Notes under the pieces: model-generated
Database searches by the model: none
What the model was told of the DNA's origin: nothing
What the model saw: the letters and a program-made list of their open reading frames with translations, nothing else
Source of the DNA: Dysosmobacter welbionis
GTDB taxonomy: Bacteria; Bacillota; Clostridia; Oscillospirales; Oscillospiraceae
Assembly: GCF_005121165.3 (NCBI RefSeq)
Contig: NZ_CP034413.3
Location: 2,604,001 to 2,668,000 of the forward strand
Length of the DNA stretch: 64,000 bases
Direction: 5' to 3'
Position numbers and translations under genes: made by a program
Part shown: positions 50,789 through 59,946 of the stretch, piece after piece
Layout: the number at the start of each line of letters is the position of its first letter
Position numbering within the stretch: position 1 is the first letter of the stretch

Positions 50789-52240
50789 ATGCTGTTGCTG
50801 CTGCCTATTCTGGTGCCGCTGATCGGCGGGATCTTCGTATTCCGGCAGAAAAATGAGACTTACCGTGACTGGCTGGTGGTGACGCTGATCGTGATTACCG
50901 CCGTGATGGTGCTGGCTAACTGCACGATGCCCACCCAGCGGCTGTGGCTGCTGACCATCCAGGGGGACTTGGGCTTGGTGCTGAACAGCGACTGGCTGTC
51001 CAAGTTCTTCATGGTGCTGGCAGTGTGCATCTGGGCGCCGGTGGTGGTCTTTACAAAACCCTACATCCGCCATGCGGGGCAGGGCAATCAGTTCATGGGA
51101 TTTTATACCATGACGCTGGGGGTACTGATGGGCCTTGCTCAGGCGGCCAACTTCGTGACCATGTATATGTTCTTCGAGATGATGTCCCTGATTACGGTGC
51201 CGCTGGTGCTGCACAATGCCACGCCGGCGGCCCGCCGGGCAGGCTTCAAATACTTGGGGTATTCCGTATTCGGCGCGGGCATGGCCCTGGCCGGCTACTT
51301 CTTTATCGCCTATTACTTGACGGTGCCGGATTTTCAGCCGGGTGGGGCCATCGATTTCTCCCGGGCTGCAGAGCACCAGCCGCTGCTGCTGGTGGCATAC
51401 TGTCTGATGATCGTTGGCTTCGGGGCCAAGGCGGGCATGATGCCCATGCAGTCCTGGCTGCCTGCCGCCCATCCGGTGGCGCCGGCCCCAGCCTCAGCCG
51501 TGCTCTCCGGTGTCATTACCAAGGGTGGCGTGGTGGCTGTGATCCGGGTTACTTATTATATGTTTGGACCGGAGTTTCTGGCGGGCAGCTGGCCCCAATA
51601 TGTGCTGCTGACGCTGACGCTGGCCACGGTGTTCGTGGGGTCCATGTTGGCCTATCGGGAAAAGCAGCTGAAGCGGCGGCTGGCCTATTCCACGGTGAGC
51701 CAAGTGTCCTATGTGCTGTTCGGCCTGATGCTGCTGACGCCGGATGGCGTCCAGGCCTCTCTTCTGCAGATGGTCTTCCATGCCCTGGCCAAGGATACGC
51801 TCTTCCTGGCGGCGGGCGCCATCATCTTCTCCACCAACTGCACCCGGGTGGATCAACTGCGGGGCATCGGCCGGCGGATGCCGGTAACCATGTGGTGCTT
51901 CACCCTGGCGGCCCTCTCCCTGATCGGGATTCCGCCCATGGCGGGATTCGTGAGCAAGTGGTACCTGCTCACCGCCAGCCTGGAGGCACCGATCCAGGCC
52001 TTTGGCGTCGCAGGGCTGGTGGTGCTGGTGGTCTCCGCCCTGCTGACGGCGGGATACCTGCTGCCGGTGGTGACAGAGGGATTCTTCCCCGGCCGGGATT
52101 TTATTACGGAGCGGCGGGAAGTGGGAGTCCAGATGACATGGCCCATGATTGCCTTTGCCGCGGCTGTGGTGCTGATGGGTCTGCTGCCCGGCGGCCTGCT
52201 GCATTGGCTGGGTCTTCTGGCGGCCCGGCTGTTCCCCTGA
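50789..52240 (+). CDS. Antiporter-type proton-translocating subunit 2 (MrpD family)
   Basis: A 483-residue paralogue. Conserved features: Glu in TMYMFFEMMSLITVPLVL, Lys in GFGAKAGMMPMQSWLPAAHP and Lys in ASAVLSGVITKGGVVAVIRV. KRRLAYSTVSQVSYVLFGLM and MAGFVSKWYLLTASLEA are further family blocks. GGAGTGC ribosome region before the ATG. All ion-path residues recognisable by eye are present, so it is probably active. Confidence 0.92.
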   Translation: MLLLLPILVPLIGGIFVFRQKNETYRDWLVVTLIVITAVMVLANCTMPTQRLWLLTIQGDLGLVLNSDWLSKFFMVLAVCIWAPVVVFTKPYIRHAGQGNQFMGFYTMTLGVLMGLAQAANFVTMYMFFEMMSLITVPLVLHNATPAARRAGFKYLGYSVFGAGMALAGYFFIAYYLTVPDFQPGGAIDFSRAAEHQPLLLVAYCLMIVGFGAKAGMMPMQSWLPAAHPVAPAPASAVLSGVITKGGVVAVIRVTYYMFGPEFLAGSWPQYVLLTLTLATVFVGSMLAYREKQLKRRLAYSTVSQVSYVLFGLMLLTPDGVQASLLQMVFHALAKDTLFLAAGAIIFSTNCTRVDQLRGIGRRMPVTMWCFTLAALSLIGIPPMAGFVSKWYLLTASLEAPIQAFGVAGLVVLVVSALLTAGYLLPVVTEGFFPGRDFITERREVGVQMTWPMIAFAAAVVLMGLLPGGLLHWLGLLAARLFP

Positions 52241-52273
52241 CAGTGGGGAAGCTTTGAGAAGGGAGGTACGTCT

Positions 52274-53764
52274 GTGCGCCAATTTCTGACATTGCCCATT
52301 CTGGTTCCCATCGTGCTGGGAATCGCGCTGCTGATCCTGCAGCCCAAGAGCCGGAGGGTGCGGAGCATCTATATCATGGCGGCATCCCTGGCGACGACAG
52401 CACTGTCTCTGGCCTGTATCGTGCTGACCTATCTCTATGGGAGCGGCTTTCTGGCCTGTATCATGGTGAGATTCAACGAGGCGTTCTCCATCTCCCTGCG
52501 GATCGACGGGGCGTCCATGGTCTATGGGGCCATCGTGTCCGTGCTGTGGCCGCTGGTGACGGCGTACTCGCTGGACTATATGTCCCACGAGGGGCATGAG
52601 AACCGGTTCTTCGCTTTTTGGCTGATGGCCTACGGTGTGGTGCTGGGTATCGCTTATTCCGAGGATTTTCTGACGCTGTATTTCTTCTATGAGGTCCTGA
52701 CGCTGACCACGCTGCCTTTGGTGATGCACGCCATGGACGAGAAGGCCCGGTATGCCGGGCGGAAGTATCTGGTGTACTCCCTTTCCGGCGCGGCGTTTGC
52801 CTTTATCGGGATCGTCTTTCTGCTGAATTACGGCGTGGGACACCTGAACTTCACCTACGGCGGCATTCTGGATCAGAGTCTGGCGGCGGGAAACGAGCGG
52901 ACGCTGGAGCTGGTGTTTGTGGCGGCCTTTTTCGGCTTCGGGGTGAAGGCGGCAGTATTTCCCTTCCACGGCTGGCTGCCGGACGCCTCGGTGGCACCTA
53001 CGCCGGTGTCTGCACTGCTCCATGCAGTGGCGGTGGTCAAGGCCGGCGCCTTCGCAGTGCTGCGGCTAATTTACTACGGCTTCGGGGCGGATTTCCTGCG
53101 GGGAAGCTGGGCCCAGACGGTGGTGATGACGGCGGCTATCGTGACCATTGTTTACGGCTCCGCTCGGGCGCTGCGGACACCCCATCTGAAGCGGCGGCTG
53201 GCGTTTTCCACGGTGAGCAACCTTTCCTACATCCTCTTTGCCCTGACGTTGATGACCCCGGCAGGGATGGTGGGCGGCATGACCCACATGGTCTACCACG
53301 CATTCACCAAGATCACCATGTTCTGCTGCGCCGGCGCCATTATTCTCAAGAGCGGGAAGGAGTATATCTATGAGATGGAGGACTTCGGCCGGGCCATGCC
53401 GGTGGTGTTTGCCACATTCACCGTCTCCTCCTTTGCGCTGATCGGAATGCCGCCGTTGGGAGGCTTCGCAGGCAAGTGGATGATTGCGGAGGCGGCAGTG
53501 GCCTCGGTGAATCCGCTGGCCTACGCGGGCATCGCCGCGCTGATTCTGTCCACGCTGCTGACGACGCTGTACATGCTGACTATTGTGGTGCGGGCCTATT
53601 TCCCGGTGGGAGAGCTGGACCGTGCGGCACTGGCCCGGGTACACGACCCGGCCAGGACCATGTGGATCCCGCTGGTGCTGCTGACCGCCTCCGGTGTGAT
53701 TCTGGCGCTGCTGTCCAACGAAGTGATCGGCTTTTTATGGAACGCGGTTCCGCGGAACTGGTAA
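52274..53764 (+). CDS. Antiporter-type proton-translocating subunit 3 (MrpD family)
   Basis: A 496-residue paralogue starting at a GTG (52274) with GGGAGG upstream. Conserved Glu in TLYFFYEVLTLTTLPLVMHA, Lys in FGFGVKAAVFPFHGWLPDAS and Lys in SALLHAVAVVKAGAFAVLRL. RRLAFSTVSNLSYILFALTL is the later family block. Sequence around the second Lys (HAVAVVKAG) is closer to NuoL/MrpA-type proteins than the other three copies. Confidence 0.92.
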   Translation: MRQFLTLPILVPIVLGIALLILQPKSRRVRSIYIMAASLATTALSLACIVLTYLYGSGFLACIMVRFNEAFSISLRIDGASMVYGAIVSVLWPLVTAYSLDYMSHEGHENRFFAFWLMAYGVVLGIAYSEDFLTLYFFYEVLTLTTLPLVMHAMDEKARYAGRKYLVYSLSGAAFAFIGIVFLLNYGVGHLNFTYGGILDQSLAAGNERTLELVFVAAFFGFGVKAAVFPFHGWLPDASVAPTPVSALLHAVAVVKAGAFAVLRLIYYGFGADFLRGSWAQTVVMTAAIVTIVYGSARALRTPHLKRRLAFSTVSNLSYILFALTLMTPAGMVGGMTHMVYHAFTKITMFCCAGAIILKSGKEYIYEMEDFGRAMPVVFATFTVSSFALIGMPPLGGFAGKWMIAEAAVASVNPLAYAGIAALILSTLLTTLYMLTIVVRAYFPVGELDRAALARVHDPARTMWIPLVLLTASGVILALLSNEVIGFLWNAVPRNW

Positions 53765-53776
53765 GGGAGGGAGACG

Positions 53777-55719
53777 ATGGGAAACATTCTGCTGCTGTTT
53801 CTGGTCCTGTTCCCCATGCTGCTCTCTGCCTGGGTGTTCCCGCTGCGGCGGCGGGACAGGAGATACCGGAATTGGCTGATCCAGATCATTCCCGCAGTGG
53901 AGCTGGCCGCTGCACTGCTGCTTCTGCTGTGGCCCGGGGCTGCCCTGGAGCTGCCGGGGGTCTTTGGCTTTGGCCTGCGGCTTCAGGCCGGGAGTCTGGG
54001 GAGCCTGCTGGCGCTGGTGAGCGCCTTCCTGTGGGCGGCCACCGGCCTCAACTGCCCCAGCTACTTTGCCGCCGCCGAGGGCTGTAATCGTTTCTACTTT
54101 TTCTGGCTGTTGACGCTGGGGGCTCTGATGGGGGTGTTTCTGGCAGCGGACCTGTTCACGCTGTTCGTGTTCTTTGAGATGATGTCCTTCACCTCCTATG
54201 TATGGGTGGTGCAAAACGAGACGGAGGAGGCCCGGCAGGCCGGACAGACGTATCTGGCTGTGGCTGTGATCGGCGGCATGGCGCTGCTGGCGGGCCTGCT
54301 GCTCCTCCAGCAGCTGCTGGGGACGCTGGAGTTTTCTGCTATGGCGGAGGCGGTATCCGCGCTGCCTGCGGAGAAGCGCGGGTCCCTGTACGTGGCCGGT
54401 GGATGCGCATTGGTGGGATTTGGCGCCAAGGCCGGGATGTTCCCCCTGCACATCTGGCTGCCAAAAGCCCATCCCGTGGCGCCGGCACCGGCGTCTGCCC
54501 TGCTGTCCGGCATCCTGACCAAGAGCGGTGTTTTCGGTGTGCTCATTCTCTGCCGGTATCTGTTCTGGACAGAGCTTCCCTGGAATACAGTGGTACTGGC
54601 CCTGGGCGTGGTGACCATGGTGCTGGGAGCTGTGCTGGCGCTGTTCTCCGTCGATTTGAAGCGGACGCTGGCCTGCTCCTCCATGTCCCAGATCGGCTTT
54701 ATTCTGGTGGGCACAGCCATGCAGGGCTTCCTGAACGGCGAGAACGCCCTGGCGGCCTGGGGCACGGTGCTGCACATGCTGAACCACTCCCTCATCAAGC
54801 TGGTGTTGTTTGTGGCGGCAGGTGTGGTGTATCTGGGAACTCACTCGCTGAATCTCAATGACATCCGGGGCTGGGGGCGGAACAAGCCGGTTTTGAAGGT
54901 CCTGTTCTTCGTGGGGGCGGCCTCCATTGCAGGCGTACCGGGTTTTTCCGGCTATGTGAGCAAGACCTTGCTCCATGAGAGCATCGTGGAGTACATCCAT
55001 GTGCTGGAGCACGCGGGGGCCGCCGCAGGTTGGTTCACGACGGTGGAGTGGCTGTTTCTGCTCTCCGGCGGACTGACAGCGGCGTACATGACAAAGCTGT
55101 TCGTGGCGATTTTTGTCTCCAGCCGTGCTGTTGGCCAACGGCCGGCCTTGAAGGACTATATGTCCCGGGCACCCATGCGGCGTTGAGTGTGGGCGCAGCC
55201 CTGCTGCTGGTGCTGGGCCTGACTCCGGGACTGACCATGGAGCCTCTGGCCCAATGGGCGGGGCGATTCCTGCGGGCAGATCCTGGTCACAGCGTCCATT
55301 ATTTTGCCTGGGTCAACCTGAAGGGCGCATGCATCTCCCTAGCTATTGGCGCAGCAGTCTATCTCCTGGTGGTCCGAGGGCTGCTGATGCGGCGGGAGGC
55401 GGATGGCATGGTTTATCTGGACCGCTGGCCGGCCCGGCTGGATTTGGAGAATCTGGTATACCGCCCGCTGCTGTCGGCCCTGACCTTTGTGGGGGCCCTC
55501 TGCGCCCGGGTGGCCGCCTCCGTAGGCGACTGGCTGGTGCTGCTGGGGGAGCGGATCCTCTTTACCAAGGCCCCCGGCATCTTTGTGCCGAAGCGGGCCG
55601 AGAACTTCGGCACATACGGACGGAAACCCCTCCGTTTCCTAACGGAAGAGACCTTCTCCTTTGATCTCATGCTGGCAGGCGGAGGGCTGATCTTCCTGCT
55701 GCTGTATATGCTGCTGTGA
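53777..55719 (+). CDS. Antiporter-type subunit 4 with C-terminal extension (one-base frameshift)
   Basis: Fourth MrpD/HyfB-type subunit: Glu in LFVFFEMMSFTSYVWVVQNE, Lys in GFGAKAGMFPLHIWLPKAHP and Lys in LSGILTKSGVFGVLILCRYL. The first frame stops at 55186. One added base in CCCGGG (55164-55169) joins KDYMS to PGTHAALSVGAALLLVLGLT and continues to 55719, giving about 647 residues with three or more extra C-terminal helices, as in HyfB/MbxH-like long subunits. Last gene of the operon. Confidence 0.85.
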
Positions 55720-55748
55720 GTCGACAACGGATACAGAAGAACGCGAAA

Positions 55749-55782
55749 GGCCAGGAATGCCGCTTATGCGGTGTTCCTGGCC
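55749..55782 (+). terminator. Likely terminator of the Mrp operon
   Basis: GGCCAGGAA and GTTCCTGGCC arms around an inner CCGC/GCGG stem (55749-55763 with 55768-55782), followed by CATCTTTATG. The tail is weak, so some readthrough into the ZIP gene is possible. Confidence 0.55.
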
Positions 55783-55808
55783 CATCTTTATGGGAGGGAG
55801 AGAAGATT

Positions 55809-56552
55809 GTGGGTACGATCATAGCTGTCACGGCCGCGGCAGGCATGGGAGGGACCGGGCTGGGGGGCCTGGCCGCCTATCTGTTCCGCAGAGGTACGGA
55901 CAGGACCGTGAGTGTGCTGCTGAGCTTTGCGGCGGGCATGATGCTTGCTGTGGTGTGTGCAGACCTGCTGACCGATGCCATTCAGGCGGGGCCAGGGCTC
56001 TCCGCGCTTCCTGCGGCATCTGCCAGCGTACTGGCGGGCTGCGGGGGGATCTGGCTCCTGGAGGAGCTGGTAAGCGGGCTGCAGGCAGGTGCGAAGCGGG
56101 GAGGGCTCTTTCTGGCAGGTGTGGTGATGGCAGCCGCTATTGCCCTGCACAACCTGCCAGAGGGGATGGTAATCGGCGCCTCCTACGCTGCGGATCTGGC
56201 CGAAGCGGGAGAGGATGGGCGAATGATGGCACTGGTGATCGGGCTCCACAACATTCCAGAGGGAATGGCTGTTGCAGTTCCCCTGGCGGCAGGCGGTGCC
56301 AGCAGAGGACGGGCAGTCCTGACCACAGCGGTAGCCGGCGCGCCCACGGTGCTGGGGGCGGTTTTGGGCTTCTGCCTGGGAACGATGGGGCCGGGCCTGC
56401 AGATGCTCACACTGGGCGGAGCATCCGGGGCGATGCTGTACGTGGTATTCGGTGAACTGCTGCCGGAGTCCTTCCGCCTGTGCCGATCCCCAGCGCCCGT
56501 GATGGCGGCGGTGCTGGGGGTTCTAACAGGCATGGGCGTGGTTTTGGGATAA
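55809..56552 (+). CDS. ZIP-family metal transporter
   Basis: A 247-residue ZIP protein (zinc or other divalent metal uptake). Eight helices; metal-site helices read AIALHNLPEGMVIGASYA (HNLPEG) and VIGLHNIPEGMAVAVPLA (HNIPEG), the two family signatures. The start used is the GTG at 55809 (GGGAGGGAGAG upstream). Gly/Ala-rich segments near the N-terminus (GMGGTGLGGLAAYLFRRGT) are usual. It lies between the Mrp operon and cstA with a shared bidirectional terminator after it. Confidence 0.92.
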   Translation: MGTIIAVTAAAGMGGTGLGGLAAYLFRRGTDRTVSVLLSFAAGMMLAVVCADLLTDAIQAGPGLSALPAASASVLAGCGGIWLLEELVSGLQAGAKRGGLFLAGVVMAAAIALHNLPEGMVIGASYAADLAEAGEDGRMMALVIGLHNIPEGMAVAVPLAAGGASRGRAVLTTAVAGAPTVLGAVLGFCLGTMGPGLQMLTLGGASGAMLYVVFGELLPESFRLCRSPAPVMAAVLGVLTGMGVVLG

Positions 56553-56556
56553 AAAG

Positions 56557-56586
56557 AACCCGTCCCGCCACTTGGCGGGACGGGTT
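56557..56586. terminator. Bidirectional terminator of ZIP gene and cstA copy 1
   Basis: AACCCGTCCCGCCA (56557-56570) pairs with TGGCGGGACGGGTT (56573-56586). T-rich tails on both strands. The same hairpin sequence terminates the second cstA copy. Confidence 0.9.
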
Positions 56587-56608
56587 TGTTTCAGAAAATA
56601 GTTACAGC

Positions 56609-58081
56609 TTACAGCTTCTGGAGCCGGGCAGCGCGCTTCTTGCCGTACCAGACAATGATAGCAACGTAAGCCACAGCAGCGCAGACACCGATGATGTAGG
56701 CGGGCGTCCAGGGAATATGGAAGCCGATCTGTGCATTGGCAATGAAGGTCACTGTAACAAAGGTGTACCAAGCACCGGGAATCAGGGGGATCCACACCCA
56801 CTTGGCCTTGCTGTTCTCGAACATCCATACGGAGATACCCAGGAATGCGAACAGGGACAGGGTCTGGTTGGACCATGCGAAGTAACGCCACAGCAGATTG
56901 AATCCATCGGGGCTGCTCTTCGCAAAGACCAGAATCACCGCCACCAGCGCGAAGATGATGGCGGACAGGCCCAAGCGCTTCGGCTTAGAGCTCTGATCGA
57001 TGTGCAGAGAGTCAGAGATGGACAGGCGCAGAGAACGCAGCGCGGTATCGCCGGAGGTGATGGGCAGAACGATGACGCCCAGCAGGGCGATGATGCCGCC
57101 CACGGGGCCCAGCAGATCGCGGCAGATGATGCCGACAGTGCCGGTGGCCAGAGAGGCATTGACCTCCTGCAGACCCAGGTTGTACACGCCCATAGCGGCG
57201 GCGGCCCAGATCATGGCAATGAAGCCTTCCAGAATCATCATATTGTAGAAGGTCATGCGGCCCTGCTTCTCGCTCTTCATGGTGCGGGAGATGATAGCGG
57301 TCTGCGTGGAATGGAAGCCGGAGAGAATGCCGCAGGCCACAGTGATGAAGAACACAGGAATGAAGTGCTGCGCGGTGAAATACTCACCATAATTGAAGGT
57401 GGCGCTCTGCCAGTTGTCCCACAGGTTCAGCAGGGGATAGCCCTTGACGAACATGCCGATGAACACACCCACGGCAGACAGCAGCAGGATAGCACCGAAG
57501 ATGGGATAGATGCGGCCGATGATGGCATCGATGGGGAACACGGTGGCGATCAGATAATAAACGAAGATGACACCGTAAATCACCCAGGTGGAGACAGAGG
57601 TGGCAGCACCGTCAAAACCAAACACCTGAGTGGCGGCGATGTCGCCGGGGGTGTAGATGAACACCGCGCCGACCAGCAGCAGCAGTACGCTCAGGAAAAT
57701 CTGGTAAACAGTGAAAACACCCTTGTTGGAGTACTTGCGGACCATGTCCGGCATCTGGGTGCCGCCGTCGCGGAGGCAGATCATGCCGGAGAAATAGTCG
57801 TGCATAGCGCCGCCGATTACGTTGCCGATGGGGATGGTGATGAATGCGATGGGCCCGAACAGGATGCCCTGAATGGGTCCGATGATGGGGCCGGTGCCTG
57901 CGATATTCAGCAGGTTGATGAGGCTGTTCTTCCATTCCCGCATGGGAACGTAGTCCACGCCGTCCTGCTTGGAATAGGCGGGCGTCTCCCGGTCATCGGG
58001 GCCGAAGACCTTTTCGCAGAACTTGCCATAGATGGCTGCGCCTACGAACAGAATCACCAGGCCGATGAGAAAGGTTGCCAT
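56609..58081 (-). CDS. cstA: CstA-family carbon starvation protein / peptide or pyruvate transporter, copy 1
   Basis: A 490-residue, roughly 14-16 helix transporter. Start MATFLIGLVILFVGAAIYGK (ATG 58079-58081); a GTG three codons upstream is possible. CstA blocks: VFGPDDRETPAYSKQDGVDY, NIAGTGPIIGPIQGILFGP, GGAMHDYFSGMICLRDGG and CGILSGFHSTQTAIISRTMK. CstA proteins import peptides and the related BtsT imports pyruvate; the substrate here is not known. A second copy lies at 60153-61670. The first 100 codons of the two copies are nearly identical at DNA level. Confidence 0.93.
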   Translation of the reverse strand: MATFLIGLVILFVGAAIYGKFCEKVFGPDDRETPAYSKQDGVDYVPMREWKNSLINLLNIAGTGPIIGPIQGILFGPIAFITIPIGNVIGGAMHDYFSGMICLRDGGTQMPDMVRKYSNKGVFTVYQIFLSVLLLLVGAVFIYTPGDIAATQVFGFDGAATSVSTWVIYGVIFVYYLIATVFPIDAIIGRIYPIFGAILLLSAVGVFIGMFVKGYPLLNLWDNWQSATFNYGEYFTAQHFIPVFFITVACGILSGFHSTQTAIISRTMKSEKQGRMTFYNMMILEGFIAMIWAAAAMGVYNLGLQEVNASLATGTVGIICRDLLGPVGGIIALLGVIVLPITSGDTALRSLRLSISDSLHIDQSSKPKRLGLSAIIFALVAVILVFAKSSPDGFNLLWRYFAWSNQTLSLFAFLGISVWMFENSKAKWVWIPLIPGAWYTFVTVTFIANAQIGFHIPWTPAYIIGVCAAVAYVAIIVWYGKKRAARLQKL

Positions 58082-58331
58082 AGAAAACACACACTCCTTT
58101 ATGCCCAGTTTCCCGGACAGATTCTGGCTTTATCATAGCACTGAAGAAAGGAGTTGTAAATAATTTATTCATATTTATAAAGAATTTGTTAATATCGCAG
58201 AGAAAACAATTAAAAATTCGTTTACCTCACCTAACAAAGTTCCAAAATTTTTGTCCCTTTTCAAGATAAGTGTTGCTATGTATAATCGTGAATAAAATTT
58301 GAAATACGTGAATAAATAGTCACATCTGCAC
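58082..58331. other. AT-rich spacer at the left edge of the low-GC island
   Basis: Contains the cstA copy 1 promoter region (TATGAT near 58130 on the minus strand) and then AT-rich sequence without a recognisable gene. A TATAAT at 58281-58286 (weak TTTTCA at 58258-58263, 17-base spacing) points rightwards. The direct repeat CGTGAATAAA occurs at 58287-58296 and 58307-58316, exactly 20 bases apart. Confidence 0.45.
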
Positions 58332-58369
58332 GAGGATACCCTTTGAAACAGGGTATCCTCTTTTCATTT
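58332..58369 (+). terminator. Intrinsic terminator without an upstream gene
   Basis: GAGGATACCCT (58332-58342) pairs with AGGGTATCCTC (58350-58360), then TTTTCATTT. No plus-strand gene precedes it, so it may end a short RNA started near 58292, or be a leftover of the inserted segment. Confidence 0.65.
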
Positions 58370-58428
58370 GGCTTTGTGGTCAGAAGAAATATAAATTTCA
58401 AATCAAAGGATTGGGAGGTGCAGATACA

Positions 58429-58458
58429 TTGCCACTAATTCGCTAAATATGATATACT
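58429..58458 (+). promoter_or_regulatory. Promoter of the GHKL ATPase-metallopeptidase gene
   Basis: TTGCCA (58429-58434), an 18-base spacer and TATACT (58453-58458), 34 bases before the start codon. Confidence 0.5.
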
Positions 58459-58492
58459 TTCACAAAGAGCTATTGTGCATGGAGGAGTTCAA

Positions 58493-59905
58493 ATGGATAA
58501 TTTATTTGACTTGAACATTGAAAAAGTTCTTGAGCATTGGGGTGTTGAGCATGCAATTCGAGAAATAATTGCCAATGCTTTGGACGAAATGACTTTAACA
58601 GGGACGAAAGAAATCGAGATTTCTTATTCTGATGGTGTGTGTCATATTAGAGACTACGGACGCGGGTTGCAATACATACATTTTACTCAGAATGAAAACA
58701 AAGAAAAACTTGTTGCAACTAACTTGATTGGTAAATTTGGCGTGGGATTGAAAGACGCACTTGGCGTATTTTACAGAAACCATATCGGAGTTACAATCCA
58801 TTCCAAATACTCAACTATATCTCTTACTATGGCTGAAAAGGCAGGATTTGACATACAAACTTTGCACGCAGTCTTTTTTGAACCCAAGTATCCTACAATG
58901 GTAGGCACAGATGTAGTGCTTACTGGTGTAAAACAAGCTGACCTGCAAAAAGCGAAATCTATGTTTTTGGTATTTAATAGTGATTTGGAACTTTTGGAAA
59001 AAACAAATTATGGCGAAGTATATACAAATAAAGGTGATGGTAAGTCTTTCATATATGCCAACGGTGTCCAAATAGCTTCAGAAGATAATTTCCTATTTAG
59101 CTACAATATTACAAGCATGAATGCGCAAATGAAGAAAGCTCTAAACCGTGAAAGATCAAATTTGGGGCGTACTGCTTATTCGGAAACAATAAAAAATATT
59201 TTGAAGAACTGCGTTTCTACCAAAGTCATGCGACCGCTCGTTGCCGACATAGGGAATGTAATGACTGGGGCAAATAAAGACGAAACAGGATGGGTTGATA
59301 TTGCAGCCTATGCAGCGAAGACTCTAAACAAATCCGGAAATGTAGTTTTTATGACACCATCTGAGCGGGCACAACTTACAAATGATCAAGTCGAGATATT
59401 AGCGCACAGCGGAAGAGAACTCATCATGGTAACTGATGCAGTATTCGGGAAAATATCAGATGTTGTTAATACATTTAAGACTGTATCCGATGAATATAGG
59501 CAGGGATACAAATACAGATTTATTGAGTACAAAAACTTAACAGGTGATGAAAAAGAAACTTTTGACCTTGTAACACCAATTACTGAACTCGTTAATAAGA
59601 AATACAGGAGAAAGATACCAAGCATTAAAATTTCCGAGACTATTCGTATGGATGAATTTGGCTTTGTAACTCATGGCATATGGGATCCGGCAGAGAATGC
59701 TATAATCATCAAGAGAAGTATTTTGAAGTCTAAAGAAACATTTGCCGGCGTGCTTATGCACGAATTTGCACATTATGTATCTGGTTATGCAGATAACACA
59801 CGAGATTTTGAAAATGTGCTTACAGAGATGCTTGGCTTTGTCTATAGCGAGTTAAGTATTAAGGGGGAGAAACCAAAGAAGGTTGGTTTGTTCAAAAGAT
59901 GGTAA
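58493..59905 (+). CDS. GHKL (Hsp90/MutL-like) ATPase fused to a C-terminal HExxH metallopeptidase-like domain
   Basis: A 470-residue protein in an AT-rich island. Residues 1-90 hold the GHKL ATP site: N-box REIIANALDE (Glu24, Asn28, Asp31), G1 RDYGRGL (Asp54, Gly56, Gly58) and G2 IGKFGVGLKDA (80-88). No histidine-kinase H-box is present, so it is not a sensor kinase. Near the end, VLMHEFAHYVSGYA gives HExxH (His423, Glu424, His427), with Glu445 18 residues later as a possible third zinc ligand. The middle region is unassigned. The ATG has GGAGG 7 bases upstream. It stands alone with its own promoter and terminator between the two cstA copies. Function unknown; a defence or protein-quality role is speculative. 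Confidence 0.75.
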   Translation: MDNLFDLNIEKVLEHWGVEHAIREIIANALDEMTLTGTKEIEISYSDGVCHIRDYGRGLQYIHFTQNENKEKLVATNLIGKFGVGLKDALGVFYRNHIGVTIHSKYSTISLTMAEKAGFDIQTLHAVFFEPKYPTMVGTDVVLTGVKQADLQKAKSMFLVFNSDLELLEKTNYGEVYTNKGDGKSFIYANGVQIASEDNFLFSYNITSMNAQMKKALNRERSNLGRTAYSETIKNILKNCVSTKVMRPLVADIGNVMTGANKDETGWVDIAAYAAKTLNKSGNVVFMTPSERAQLTNDQVEILAHSGRELIMVTDAVFGKISDVVNTFKTVSDEYRQGYKYRFIEYKNLTGDEKETFDLVTPITELVNKKYRRKIPSIKISETIRMDEFGFVTHGIWDPAENAIIIKRSILKSKETFAGVLMHEFAHYVSGYADNTRDFENVLTEMLGFVYSELSIKGEKPKKVGLFKRW

Positions 59906-59910
59906 ATAGT

Positions 59911-59946
59911 GAGAGGGGCAGGAACCATTATGGTTCCTGCCTCTTA
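59911..59946 (+). terminator. Terminator of the GHKL-HExxH gene
   Basis: GCAGGAACCA pairs with TGGTTCCTGC (about 59918-59940), extended by AGAGG/CCTCT, followed by TATTAT. Confidence 0.8.

Noticed and set aside
53066-55138. Minus-strand frames across the antiporter subunits
   Set aside because: Complementary shadows of the mrpD-like genes, rich in His/Gln/Arg and without a start site.
56480-58138. 552-codon frame opposite cstA copy 1 and a similar frame opposite copy 2
   Set aside because: Both are mirror images of the same codon pattern of cstA; low-complexity His/Gly/Asp-rich product. Their mutual similarity comes from cstA paralogy.
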